Position numbers and translations under genes: made by a program. A DNA stretch of 35,457 nt from a virus. Numbering within the stretch: position 1 is the first letter of the stretch; each line of letters starts with the position of its first letter. Shown here piece by piece: positions 23,338 to 31,506 of the stretch. The notes under the pieces were generated by a model. The model worked only from the letters and a program-made list of their open reading frames with translations, did not search any database and was not told where the DNA came from. The stretch lies in the IMG/VR virus record IMGVR_UViG_3300042868_009224, positions 1 through 35,457 of that record. One strand, given 5' to 3'.

Positions 23338-24501
23338 GTGGCTCGAGCTAAAGCAAAACGTAACCTTTCGATAAACGGTATGAGTATACCCGAGTGGGGA
23401 TTGATAAAAAAGGACATCAAACCTTTTAAAACTTCTAATGGAGTTATGATGGACTACAAGCAACTATTACAGTCTGCTATGTATTATGTTCATTACGAAG
23501 TTTCAGTTAAAACACTTCAGTCAAGTTTTATCAAGTACTGTGAGCGTTTTGATAAAAAGAACGCTGCACTACTTAATTTACTCCCAGAATATGAGTTTGC
23601 AAGTGTTGGTAAGAATGCATATATTTTTCTTAAAGGTGCTGAGATCGAAGACACTGCTGTTGTATACCTAGAACAGAAGTACAGCGAGCTATTAGTTAAG
23701 GCTGAAAAAATTAGCAAGGTAAAAGCAGCAGAAGCCAAACAAAAAGTTAACAATGGTATTGTTATTTCAATTCAGCAGCGTATGCGTGAGCAAGTATCCG
23801 ACCTTTGTGGGCAGTGGGACGATGCGGTTGATCAACTTTGCTTTGGTGAGTTTGATCTAAACCAATTCGATCCGCACTCTCAAATGCAAGTGTTTAATAG
23901 CGGTGTTATTAAAGCAGCACATGCTAAGATTATTAAGGATATGTATCAAAGTCAATATGAGGAAGCAAAAGAAGTAGTTGAGTGGACGGACGAGCAGATC
24001 AAAGAAGGCTACTCTTACATGACTGCTAAAAAGCGTAAAGAGTTTTTAGCTTTCTTTGAAAAGATTATGACAGCTTGCGATACATATATTAACACAGGCA
24101 AGGCTGTTCGTAAGACCCGAGTTAAGAAAGCGCCGAGTAAGGAAAAGCTAGTTGCTAGGATTAAGTACAAGGAAAGTGAGCCTAGTATCGGACTAGCTAG
24201 TGTTAATCCGCTCAGTATCATTGAGTGTAACACACTTTGGATTTATAACACAAAGAATCGTAAGCTGGGCTGCTATGTAGCTGATTCTATGGGGCAAGTG
24301 CTAACTGTTAAAGGTACGAGTATTGTAGGTTTTGATCCTAAGAAGAGCGTATGTAAAACTGTGCGTAAGCCTGAGATGCTGAAAGGTGCAGGAAAACTAC
24401 CTAGAACTAAAATGCAAAAGCAATACGACGAAATTCGTGCTACAGAAACAGTAATGAACGGTCGTCTAAACGAGCATATTATTCTGATCAGTACTTTCTA
24501 A
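23338..24501 (+). CDS. Conserved-looking phage protein of unknown function, 387 aa
   Basis: Start taken as GTG 23338, five bases after AGGAGA (23327-23332); the ATG at 23332 overlaps the ribosome binding site and is unlikely. The protein is basic and helical (VYLEQKYSELLVKAEKISKVKAAEAKQKV; AKKRKEFLAFFEKIMTACDTYIN). It has a Lys/Arg-rich hinge (RKTRVKKAPSKEKLVARIKYKE) and a C-terminal beta region (IIECNTLWIYNTKNRKLGCYVADSMG...LTVKGTSIVGFD). I recall similar uncharacterised proteins in marine T4-like phages but cannot name a function; nucleic-acid binding would suit its charge. It lies between the metabolic operon and gp13, with its own sigma70-like promoter. Confidence 0.75.
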   Translation: MARAKAKRNLSINGMSIPEWGLIKKDIKPFKTSNGVMMDYKQLLQSAMYYVHYEVSVKTLQSSFIKYCERFDKKNAALLNLLPEYEFASVGKNAYIFLKGAEIEDTAVVYLEQKYSELLVKAEKISKVKAAEAKQKVNNGIVISIQQRMREQVSDLCGQWDDAVDQLCFGEFDLNQFDPHSQMQVFNSGVIKAAHAKIIKDMYQSQYEEAKEVVEWTDEQIKEGYSYMTAKKRKEFLAFFEKIMTACDTYINTGKAVRKTRVKKAPSKEKLVARIKYKESEPSIGLASVNPLSIIECNTLWIYNTKNRKLGCYVADSMGQVLTVKGTSIVGFDPKKSVCKTVRKPEMLKGAGKLPRTKMQKQYDEIRATETVMNGRLNEHIILISTF

Positions 24502-24504
24502 AAA

Positions 24505-24512
24505 GATAAATA
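24505..24512 (+). promoter_or_regulatory. T4-type late promoter (GATAAATA), predicted leaderless gp13 transcript
   Basis: GATAAATA, then GTATT, then ATG at 24518; the predicted +1 is the A of the start codon. No Shine-Dalgarno sequence. Identical through the ATG to the gp14 promoter on the opposite strand. Confidence 0.72.
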
Positions 24513-24517
24513 GTATT

Positions 24518-25279
24518 ATGGCACAAAATAGTATAGGATATTCAAGCAGACAGGATCTCATTCGTGAGCTACAACTTCGTCTAGCTGACGGAATTGTAGA
24601 TGTAGAACTTGATCGAGAACATTATGATGTTGCGATTGATCTAGCACTTTCTAAATATCGTCAACTTAGTTCAGGTTCTGTTGAAGAAAGTTTAATTTTT
24701 ATTCAAACTCAGGACGGCGTAACTGAGTACACTTTGCCTAACGAAGTGCAGGAAGTACGTAGACTATATCGCCGCGGCGTTGGTACTAACAGCGGCGGCG
24801 GCACAAACTTTGATCCGTTTGACGTAGCATTTAACAACATGTACATGCTACAAGCAGGTCAGATTGGCGGCCTAGCAGTATTTGATGCGTTTGCTCAGTA
24901 CAAAGAAACTATTGGTCGTGTGTTTGGAAGCGAATACAACTTCTTATGGAATCGCAATACTAAAGTGTTAAAATTACTACGCAATGTTGGTCATGCAGAA
25001 GAAGTAATGGTTGGCGTTTATAATTTTATTCCTGAAAGTGTACTATTAGGTGATGTTTATGCAAGCTCTTGGTTAGGTTCGTATGCGCTAGCACAGTCTA
25101 AACTAATGCTAGGCGAAGCTCGTGGCAAGTATGCCAGCGGACTCCCAGGCGCCGGCGGCGCAATTCAGCTAAATGGCTCAGAGCTCAAAGCAGAGGGCCA
25201 GCAAGAATTAGAAAATCTCAAAATGGCTATTCACAATATGGAAGAAGGCAACAGCCCTCTTGGCTTTATTATAGGTTAA
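24518..25279 (+). CDS. 13: Neck (head completion) protein, T4 gp13-like
   Basis: 253 residues. The N-terminal part (SSRQDLIRELQLRLADGIVDVELDREHYDVAIDLALSKYR) and the middle (QEVRRLYRRG, FLWNRNTKVLKLLRN) match marine T4-like neck proteins. The C-terminus (ASGLPGAGGAIQLNGSELKAEGQQELENLKMAI) is the most diagnostic and resembles the end of T4 gp13. It binds the filled head portal and, with gp14, forms the docking site for the tail. The predicted leaderless start is the only reasonable ATG. It is followed three bases later by the dNMP kinase gene. Confidence 0.85.
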   Translation: MAQNSIGYSSRQDLIRELQLRLADGIVDVELDREHYDVAIDLALSKYRQLSSGSVEESLIFIQTQDGVTEYTLPNEVQEVRRLYRRGVGTNSGGGTNFDPFDVAFNNMYMLQAGQIGGLAVFDAFAQYKETIGRVFGSEYNFLWNRNTKVLKLLRNVGHAEEVMVGVYNFIPESVLLGDVYASSWLGSYALAQSKLMLGEARGKYASGLPGAGGAIQLNGSELKAEGQQELENLKMAIHNMEEGNSPLGFIIG

Positions 25280-25282
25280 AAC

Positions 25283-25939
25283 ATGATCATTGGCTTAGTT
25301 GGTTTTATTGGCAGCGGTAAAGATACTGCTGCACAAGAATTTGTGAAACTTGGTTGTAAGAAGGATAGTTTTGCCGCTCCACTAAAAGATATGTGTGCCG
25401 CAGTGTTTGGGTGGTCTCGCGAGCTGTTAGAGGGCGATACAGGTGAAAGCCGAGAGTTTCGTGAAACACCTGACATGTTTTGGACTCGTAAACTAGGTAT
25501 CGATAATTTTACTCCTCGCCTAGCACTACAACTTGTAGGCACTGATGTACTACGTAATCAATTTTCACAAGATATTTGGCTTAACAGTTTAGAATATCGC
25601 ATTAGAAAAAACACGCTAAACAGAGAATGCATTGTTATCAGCGACGCTCGTTTTAAAAATGAACTTGAGTTAATTAAAAATATGGGTGGCAAGATTGTAT
25701 GGGTACGCAGAGGCGAACTACCTGAATGGTATGACGTTGCTGCTAGCGCACACACTGGTAATGCGGTAAGCAGAAAGATCATGCAGACACGCTACAGGGA
25801 TATTCATGAGAGTGAATGGAACTGGGTAGGATTCAAACCTGATTACACTATTTTTAACACTGGTACGGTTGAAGATTTACACCACCGTGTACTAGAAATT
25901 GACTTAGATATTAAAAAGCCTCGCTTAGTTGCAGTCTGA
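25283..25939 (+). CDS. 1: Deoxynucleoside monophosphate kinase, T4 gp1-like
   Basis: 218 residues. Walker A at residues 7-14 (G-F-I-G-S-G-K-D-T). Then come features of the phage dNMP kinase family: FAAPLKDMCAAVFGW, PRLALQLVGTDVLRNQF and ECIVISDARFKNELELIKNMGGKIVWVRR. It phosphorylates dNMPs to dNDPs to supply phage DNA synthesis. The gene follows gp13 by 3 bp and ends before a terminator-like hairpin and the gp18 promoter. Its linkage to neck and tail genes rather than replication genes is, as far as I recall, usual in marine T4-like phages. Confidence 0.9.
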   Translation: MIIGLVGFIGSGKDTAAQEFVKLGCKKDSFAAPLKDMCAAVFGWSRELLEGDTGESREFRETPDMFWTRKLGIDNFTPRLALQLVGTDVLRNQFSQDIWLNSLEYRIRKNTLNRECIVISDARFKNELELIKNMGGKIVWVRRGELPEWYDVAASAHTGNAVSRKIMQTRYRDIHESEWNWVGFKPDYTIFNTGTVEDLHHRVLEIDLDIKKPRLVAV

Positions 25940-25973
25940 GGCTATTTAGCAAAAACCTTCTATTCTGTTGCAC

Positions 25974-25998
25974 CCGGTATTCAAATAATACCGGTTTT
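25974..25998 (+). terminator. Probable terminator before the sheath gene
   Basis: A perfect eight-pair stem CCGGTATT (25974-25981) / AATACCGG (25987-25994) with a five-base loop, followed by TTTT and a T-rich stretch. A looser AGCCTC...GAGGCT pair lies just upstream, overlapping the end of the kinase gene. Confidence 0.65.
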
Positions 25999-26009
25999 CG
26001 TCGTTTTCG

Positions 26010-26017
26010 CATAAATA
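26010..26017 (+). promoter_or_regulatory. T4-type late promoter (CATAAATA) for the tail sheath gene
   Basis: CATAAATA, then CTTGC, then A at 26023 as predicted start. The 34 nt leader carries a GGGAG ribosome binding site before ATG 26057. Confidence 0.7.
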
Positions 26018-26056
26018 CTTGCATAGGAAACATTAACCTATTAACGGGAGAATAAC

Positions 26057-28849
26057 ATGGCAACATTAGTTTCACCTGGTGTAAGTGTAAGCGTTACCGA
26101 CGAGAGCTTTTATGCTCCGGCCGGAACAGGCACTGTACCTCTTATCGTAATTGCAACAGCGCAAGATAAGAGCACACCAGACGGTAGTGGCACAGCAGCT
26201 TATACTACAGCAGCAACAGCAGGCAAGGTACAATTGATTACCAGCCAAAGAGACCTGCTCACAAATTTTGGTAATCCAATTTTTAAATCAAGTGGCGGTA
26301 CTCCGCTACACGGACACGAATTAAACGAATACGGCTTAATGGCAGCTTATAGCTTCCTAGGTATCGCAAATCGTGCTTATGTAATGAGAGCAAACGTTGA
26401 CTTAGATCAGCTAACAGCAAGTGCTGCTGCACCATCAGCAGCAGCAGCAAACGGTTCTTATTGGTTAGATACAGCTAACACTGTATGGGGACTGAAGAGC
26501 TGGAGCGGTACCGCATGGGTACGCCAGACTGTTAAAGTGCCTGCTCCAAGTGATATGAGCTCACCAACAAGTATTAAACCTGCTTTTGGTAGAAACGGCG
26601 AATTTGCAGCAGTTTATTTTGAAAATGATGGCGATACTGCTGCTACAGTTAAATTACATCACAAGTTAGCAGGTGTTTGGTACGTAGTTGGTTCAGCTGG
26701 CTGGGACAGCGCAAGCGGCAAAGATTTCCAAACAGCACGACATACTGCCCTACCTTCAACAAAGAGTGGCGGCGGTGCATTAGCTGAAGGCGACTTAATG
26801 CTACAAGTCAGCAGCCCAAACAACGGTACAAGCATTGTAGTTAAAGTTTATAATGCAACTTCGGGTCAATGGGTTAGCGAAACTGTTGAGCAATATCTTA
26901 ATTCTGCTTCAGCTTTCACAATCTACGGTGATAACTTAAGCGAAGGCGACCTTTGGGCCGACTTTACTAACGATGATGCAACAATTACTCTACGTCGTCA
27001 CAACGGTAACAGCAGTTTAACTGTTACATCTAGCGCAGCATTAGGTGCTACAAATGTAAGCACTCATGCAAATAAAATATCATTTACTATTGCAGTAAAC
27101 GAGGGAACAGCAGTACCTGTAACATTGAGTTCAAATACCGCAGGTATTGCTAGTGTAGACAATATTGTAGCAGACATCAACAGCGCATTATCAGGTGCAA
27201 ACGCCACTGTTAGCTTTACTACAAATGTACTTGCTAGTAATTTAAGCGGAAAAGTTAGAATTGTTAATACTTCAGGCCGCGACATTTTACTTGCAGCAGG
27301 TAACGTTTCAGGATTTACTCCAGCTAACTTAAACCTAACAGCAGATACGCCTTATACAAACTGGGAAGTACTAAGTTACGAAGCAAGTGCTACTGAAGTA
27401 GTGGGCGAAACAGCTAATGGTACATTATGGTTTGATAACGTAGTCAGTGCAGATAATATTGACATCCTTGTTAATCAATCAGCTAACGGTTGGGTAACAT
27501 ATTCAAACGACATTCAGGTAACCGCTAGCGAGCCAACTAAACAAAGTGACGGATCAACAACACTAGCAACTGGCGACTTATGGATTGATGGCGGAGATTT
27601 AGAAAACTTCCCTGTAATCTACAAGTGGAGTGCAGATGATGAGTGGGTGTTAGTAGACAACACAGACCAAGTCAGCGGTGACGGCATTGTCTTTGCAGAC
27701 TTTAGACCACGTGCTGATACGCTTTCTGCAACTATGGATGCAGATGCGCCAAGACCTGAGAACTTACCAATTGGTATCTTAGCTTGGAATAAGCGTGGCA
27801 GCGGCGGCAACGTTAAACAGTATAACGACGTTTACATAATCAGTGGCAACGATATTGGACCTAAGTGGGTTGATTACTCGGGTAACAAGCCAGATGGTTC
27901 ACCTTACATGCTACGTAAGGCTCAGCGTCAATCAGTTGTACGTCAAATGCAGGCAGCAATTGCAGCCAGCGAAGAAGCTAGAAATGAAATAAATCGTTTC
28001 AACTTAATCACTGCTCCAGGTTATCCTGAGCTAATCGACGAAATGATCAGTCTAAATGTTGATCGTAAGGAAACAGCATTTATTATTGCTGATGCTCCTT
28101 TACGTCTAGCTTCAAGTGCAACCGCTACTCAAGCATGGGCCACTAACACTAATAATGCTGATGTGAACGGTGAAGATGGCTTAGTAAGTAGCTCACCATA
28201 TGTAGGTGTTTACTATCCACATGCGCTAACAACAAACCTTAATGGTACAAACGTGTTACAGCCAGCAAGTCATATTGCTCTACGTACACTAGCGTTTAAC
28301 GATCAGGTAGCTTTCCCATGGTTTGCACCAGCTGGCTTCCAGCGCGGTCTAGTAAGCAATGCTACTAGTGTAGGTTACTTAGATGCAGCAAGTGCAGAAT
28401 ATGTATCGGTTGCACTAAGCGAAGGCCAACGTGATAGCTTATATGTTAACAAGATTAACCCAATCGGCAACTTCCCGGGAAGAGGCCTAGCAGTGTTTGG
28501 TCAAAAGACTCTAAACCCTGTATCAAGTGCATTGGATCGTGTTAATGTTGCACGTCTAGTTGTTTACATTCGTGAACGCTTAGATGACATCATGAAACCA
28601 TTCTTGTTTGAACCAAATGATGAAATTACTCGTCAAAACGCAAAGGTTGTAGTTGATCGCTTCTTAGGTCAGCTAATAACACAGCGTGGTTTGTTCGACT
28701 TCCTAACAGTGTGTGATACAACAAATAACACACCTGCAAGAATCGATCGTAACGAATTGCACATTGACATCGCTATCCAGCCAGTCAAAGCAGTTGAGTT
28801 CATCTACATTCCAATTCGTATCCAAAATACGTTGGGCTCATCACAGTAA
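26057..28849 (+). CDS. 18: Contractile tail sheath protein, T4 gp18-like, with large insertion
   Basis: 930 residues, against 659 for T4 gp18 as I recall it. The N-terminus (LVSPGVSVSVTDESFYAPAGTGTVPLIVIATAQD) and the C-terminus (MKPFLFEPNDEITRQNAKVVVDRFLGQLITQRGLFDFLTV...ARIDRNELHIDIAIQPVKAVEFIYIP) are classic sheath. The middle, about residues 130-540, contains several W-rich beta units: GSYWLDT...GLKSWSGTAWVR, EGDLWADF, NGTLWFDN and TGDLWIDG...VIYKWSADDEWVLVDN. These probably form extra domains on the outside of the sheath. The sheath forms the helical contractile tube around gp19. The gene has its own late promoter and a strong terminator, so it is a single-gene transcript, as expected for a protein needed in many copies. 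Confidence 0.95.
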   Translation: MATLVSPGVSVSVTDESFYAPAGTGTVPLIVIATAQDKSTPDGSGTAAYTTAATAGKVQLITSQRDLLTNFGNPIFKSSGGTPLHGHELNEYGLMAAYSFLGIANRAYVMRANVDLDQLTASAAAPSAAAANGSYWLDTANTVWGLKSWSGTAWVRQTVKVPAPSDMSSPTSIKPAFGRNGEFAAVYFENDGDTAATVKLHHKLAGVWYVVGSAGWDSASGKDFQTARHTALPSTKSGGGALAEGDLMLQVSSPNNGTSIVVKVYNATSGQWVSETVEQYLNSASAFTIYGDNLSEGDLWADFTNDDATITLRRHNGNSSLTVTSSAALGATNVSTHANKISFTIAVNEGTAVPVTLSSNTAGIASVDNIVADINSALSGANATVSFTTNVLASNLSGKVRIVNTSGRDILLAAGNVSGFTPANLNLTADTPYTNWEVLSYEASATEVVGETANGTLWFDNVVSADNIDILVNQSANGWVTYSNDIQVTASEPTKQSDGSTTLATGDLWIDGGDLENFPVIYKWSADDEWVLVDNTDQVSGDGIVFADFRPRADTLSATMDADAPRPENLPIGILAWNKRGSGGNVKQYNDVYIISGNDIGPKWVDYSGNKPDGSPYMLRKAQRQSVVRQMQAAIAASEEARNEINRFNLITAPGYPELIDEMISLNVDRKETAFIIADAPLRLASSATATQAWATNTNNADVNGEDGLVSSSPYVGVYYPHALTTNLNGTNVLQPASHIALRTLAFNDQVAFPWFAPAGFQRGLVSNATSVGYLDAASAEYVSVALSEGQRDSLYVNKINPIGNFPGRGLAVFGQKTLNPVSSALDRVNVARLVVYIRERLDDIMKPFLFEPNDEITRQNAKVVVDRFLGQLITQRGLFDFLTVCDTTNNTPARIDRNELHIDIAIQPVKAVEFIYIPIRIQNTLGSSQ

Positions 28850-28870
28850 GATTTATTCTTTGCTGTACGG

Positions 28871-28898
28871 AAAAAGGGGCAGTAATGCCCCTTTTTTT
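28871..28898 (+). terminator. Rho-independent terminator after the sheath gene
   Basis: A ten-pair stem AAAAAGGGGC (28871-28880) / GCCCCTTTTT (28887-28896), six-base loop, and a T-run to 28898. Confidence 0.9.
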
Positions 28899-28938
28899 GT
28901 CAAATTAAAACAAGAGTTAATGTTTTTTCCGTTTATAT

Positions 28939-28946
28939 GATAAATA
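28939..28946 (+). promoter_or_regulatory. T4-type late promoter (GATAAATA) for the tail tube gene
   Basis: GATAAATA, then TTTAC, then A at 28952 as the predicted start. The 33 nt leader has AGGAGA before ATG 28985. Confidence 0.72.
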
Positions 28947-28984
28947 TTTACATAGAAAGAACTAACCGTTCGTAGGAGAACAAG

Positions 28985-29623
28985 ATGGCAAATATTAATA
29001 CAACAGAAACCAGAAGTAAATTTGGTGTTCCTGTTACCGGTAACACAGGCTCAGGTATCTTAATGCCTAAGCTAAAGTATCGTTTCCGTGTTAGCTTTCT
29101 TGGTGGGTTTGCAGGCGAACCTGAATCAAGAGTGCTAACTCAAAACGTACAGAACGTTAGCCGTCCAAAGATTACATATGAAGAAGTAACTATTGATAGT
29201 TACAACTCGAGAATGTATCTACAGGGCAAGCACAGCTGGGAACAGATTTCAGTTGTTGTGCGTGATGATATCACTAACAGCGTAACTAAACTAGTTGGCG
29301 GACAGATCCAGCGCCAGCTAAACCACTTCCAGCAGTCAACACCGGCAGCAGGTTCAGACTATAAGTTTGACATGCAGATTGAAATCTTAGACGGTGTTAA
29401 CGCAGGCGCAAGTGAAGTTTGGTTCTTAGAAGGCTGCTTCTTCACTAATGTCGACTACAGCGACAGTGATTACAGCACCAACGAACCAGTAACAGTTACT
29501 ATGCAGGTACGTTACGATAACGCTACACATTATCAAGGCGATAATGATGTTAACGGTAGAACAACATCTGGTAATCCGTTCCCACAAGATACACCTGAAA
29601 TTAACACTACTACAACTGTATAA
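28985..29623 (+). CDS. 19: Tail tube protein, T4 gp19-like
   Basis: 212 residues, against 163 for T4 gp19 as I recall it. Features of the family: YRFRVSFLGGFAGEPESRVLTQNVQNVSRPKITYEEVTIDSYNSRMYLQGKHSWEQISVVVRDD and a C-terminal strand EPVTVTMQVRYDNATHY. It polymerises into the inner tube through which DNA passes. It comes directly after the sheath gene, as in T4, and has its own late promoter and a following 13-bp hairpin. Confidence 0.92.
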   Translation: MANINTTETRSKFGVPVTGNTGSGILMPKLKYRFRVSFLGGFAGEPESRVLTQNVQNVSRPKITYEEVTIDSYNSRMYLQGKHSWEQISVVVRDDITNSVTKLVGGQIQRQLNHFQQSTPAAGSDYKFDMQIEILDGVNAGASEVWFLEGCFFTNVDYSDSDYSTNEPVTVTMQVRYDNATHYQGDNDVNGRTTSGNPFPQDTPEINTTTTV

Positions 29624-29633
29624 TTTGGGTAAA

Positions 29634-29670
29634 AATAGTGTAGCCGTTTTCGGCTACACTATTATTCTTT
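29634..29670 (+). terminator. Long perfect hairpin after the tail tube gene
   Basis: A 13-pair perfect stem AATAGTGTAGCCG (29634-29646) / CGGCTACACTATT (29651-29663) with a TTTT loop. The downstream tract (ATTCTTT) is only weakly T-rich, so it may be a leaky terminator or an mRNA-protecting structure that lets tube mRNA exceed downstream mRNA. The following gene has no visible promoter of its own. Confidence 0.7.
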
Positions 29671-29685
29671 AGCGGAGTCGAATGC

Positions 29686-31053
29686 ATGAGCATTGTTGGA
29701 AAAATTTTAGACATTTTCGGTGTCGGTGGCGGCAACGGCTTTTATGCACGAGACTTCCGTAACGCATACGGGTTCCGACCAGATCAAAATCCACCACGCC
29801 AAAAATTCCAAGGATATGTGAGTTTTGTTGTTAACCGTGAATTATACGGTGACAGTTTCTACGGCAACAGCATTAATTCTGAATTTAGACTTAGGTTAGG
29901 TAGTTTAGTTAGAAGTGCTACACTGCCCGAAGTAGAATTTAAAACAGAAACTAAAAACTCTTATAATAGAAAACGTATTATTAACACGGGCGTTGAATAT
30001 CAACCGGTCGATATTAAAGTATTTGACACAATTAATAATGAGTGGTTAATAATGTTTATGAAATATTTTAGCTATCATTATATGAATCCTAGAAACAAAC
30101 AGTATAACGAGCGTGATGTTGGCGCAGACCCTAGATTCAGCAGTAGTAGTGATTTTAATAAAGGTTCTGAATTTGGTTTAGACGGCAGCGACCTGTGGGA
30201 TAGTAATGCGTATGGTTATAACATAAACGAATTAGCTAATTTCTTTGAACGTATTGATTATGTACTTTATCATGGGAATAAAGGCATACAATATAGTTTA
30301 ATTAATCCTGTGATGACACGTTTTAAAACTGGAGAACTTGATTATGCTAGTTCAGACGTTATGGAATTTGACATGACTTTTGAATACGAGTCGTTTACTA
30401 TATACGAACAAGTTAATTTTGGTTTAAGTGAATTTGACATTGCACGATTTGAAAATGCCAGCGGGTTCACAGGTCCTGCGTTTGTACCAATCGGCACTCC
30501 TGTACTATTGCAAGAACGTACAGTAGAGACACTAAGTGGTACGGATAATTTTCCAAAATTCACTAGAACGGATCAGCCAGGTCCAGTATCGCCACCCGCC
30601 CCCAGTGATCTAGTAATACCTCCCGGCACAGGCGGTAATCCAGCAACAGTTACAGCACAACCAATAGCTCCGGCGCCGGGAACTAGGACAAATGCCGCTG
30701 CTGTAGCCGCTGCCGATAGAACTACAGCAGATATAACTGTTCCCGGTACTAGAGCTAGTCCTTTACCTTCAGTTTATGGTGAACGAGCAAATTTTGCTAC
30801 TTCTACCGGAAAAGAAAAGTCATTCATTGGTGGTCTGTTAGGGGACATTGCTGATAATGCACTTTCCGCAGCCATACACGGTACCAGTATTAAAAATGCC
30901 GTAGTTAATACCGCAGTAGGTGGCGCTATACAAGGAATAACTAATGTTGTGGCTCCAACCCGCCCAGCAAAGACTCAACCAAACACTGCACAAGAGACTG
31001 GTTCCGGGAGCACCGCAGAATCACAGTATATCCCACCTTCAGATGATGGATAA
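29686..31053 (+). CDS. Tail-tube-fold baseplate/tube-initiator-like protein (gp54/gp48 class)
   Basis: 455 residues. The first ~260 resemble tube-like proteins of T4-like phages: FQGYVSFVVNRELYG, RSATLPEVEFKTETKNSYNRKRIINTGVEYQPVDIKVFDTINNEW and SSDVMEFDMTFEYESFTIYEQVNFGLSEFD, the last being a typical terminal tube strand. Residues about 290-455 form a Pro/Ala/Thr-rich, low-complexity tail. It probably starts or caps the tail tube at the baseplate, the job of T4 gp54 and gp48; which of the two it matches cannot be decided by eye. GGAG lies nine bases before ATG 29686. It is probably transcribed through the preceding hairpin. Confidence 0.6.
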   Translation: MSIVGKILDIFGVGGGNGFYARDFRNAYGFRPDQNPPRQKFQGYVSFVVNRELYGDSFYGNSINSEFRLRLGSLVRSATLPEVEFKTETKNSYNRKRIINTGVEYQPVDIKVFDTINNEWLIMFMKYFSYHYMNPRNKQYNERDVGADPRFSSSSDFNKGSEFGLDGSDLWDSNAYGYNINELANFFERIDYVLYHGNKGIQYSLINPVMTRFKTGELDYASSDVMEFDMTFEYESFTIYEQVNFGLSEFDIARFENASGFTGPAFVPIGTPVLLQERTVETLSGTDNFPKFTRTDQPGPVSPPAPSDLVIPPGTGGNPATVTAQPIAPAPGTRTNAAAVAAADRTTADITVPGTRASPLPSVYGERANFATSTGKEKSFIGGLLGDIADNALSAAIHGTSIKNAVVNTAVGGAIQGITNVVAPTRPAKTQPNTAQETGSGSTAESQYIPPSDDG

Positions 31054-31059
31054 TAAGAT

Positions 31060-31506
31060 ATGAGAGAAAAAAATTCAACTAGCTTATATGATACATTCGG
31101 CAACGAAGTAAAATACCAACAGTTTCAGGGTACGCTCGTAGCATATTTAGAAAATGCTACAGTAAAATTTCCATTACCTGAAGCAAGTACAGATATTTTA
31201 TCAAAACTTTTTACTAATAAAGACGCCCCCATTAATCCTACACTACTAGAACAAGTACAACAGCGGTTAATAAAGTCTGGCTTCAAAGAAGCAAATGCTC
31301 GAGCGATGGCAGATGTGTTAATACGAGTAGCCACAGTTGAACGTGTAAATGTTATGGATTATTTTGAGGTAAACGATAATTCATTAAAGTTAACTGTGGA
31401 TACGTATGAAGCAATTAACGCAATGCGTCCAGTGGGTAATAGAATTAATTTAGTTAGACCGTTAAATAATTCAGCTACAAAATTTAGACAGTTAATTCAA
31501 CCGTAA
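31060..31506 (+). CDS. Conserved-looking phage protein of unknown function, 148 aa
   Basis: Reads LYDTFGNEVKYQQFQGTLVAYLENATVKFPLP near the N-terminus, then helices (EQVQQRLIKSGFKEANARAMADVLIRVA) and a C-terminal VDTYEAINAMRPVGNRINLVRP. No membrane segment or catalytic motif. Its position between the tube-initiator-like gene and gp4 suggests a virion assembly role. The stop overlaps the gp4 start by one base (TAATG). I do not recognise the family with confidence. Confidence 0.75.
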   Translation: MREKNSTSLYDTFGNEVKYQQFQGTLVAYLENATVKFPLPEASTDILSKLFTNKDAPINPTLLEQVQQRLIKSGFKEANARAMADVLIRVATVERVNVMDYFEVNDNSLKLTVDTYEAINAMRPVGNRINLVRPLNNSATKFRQLIQP

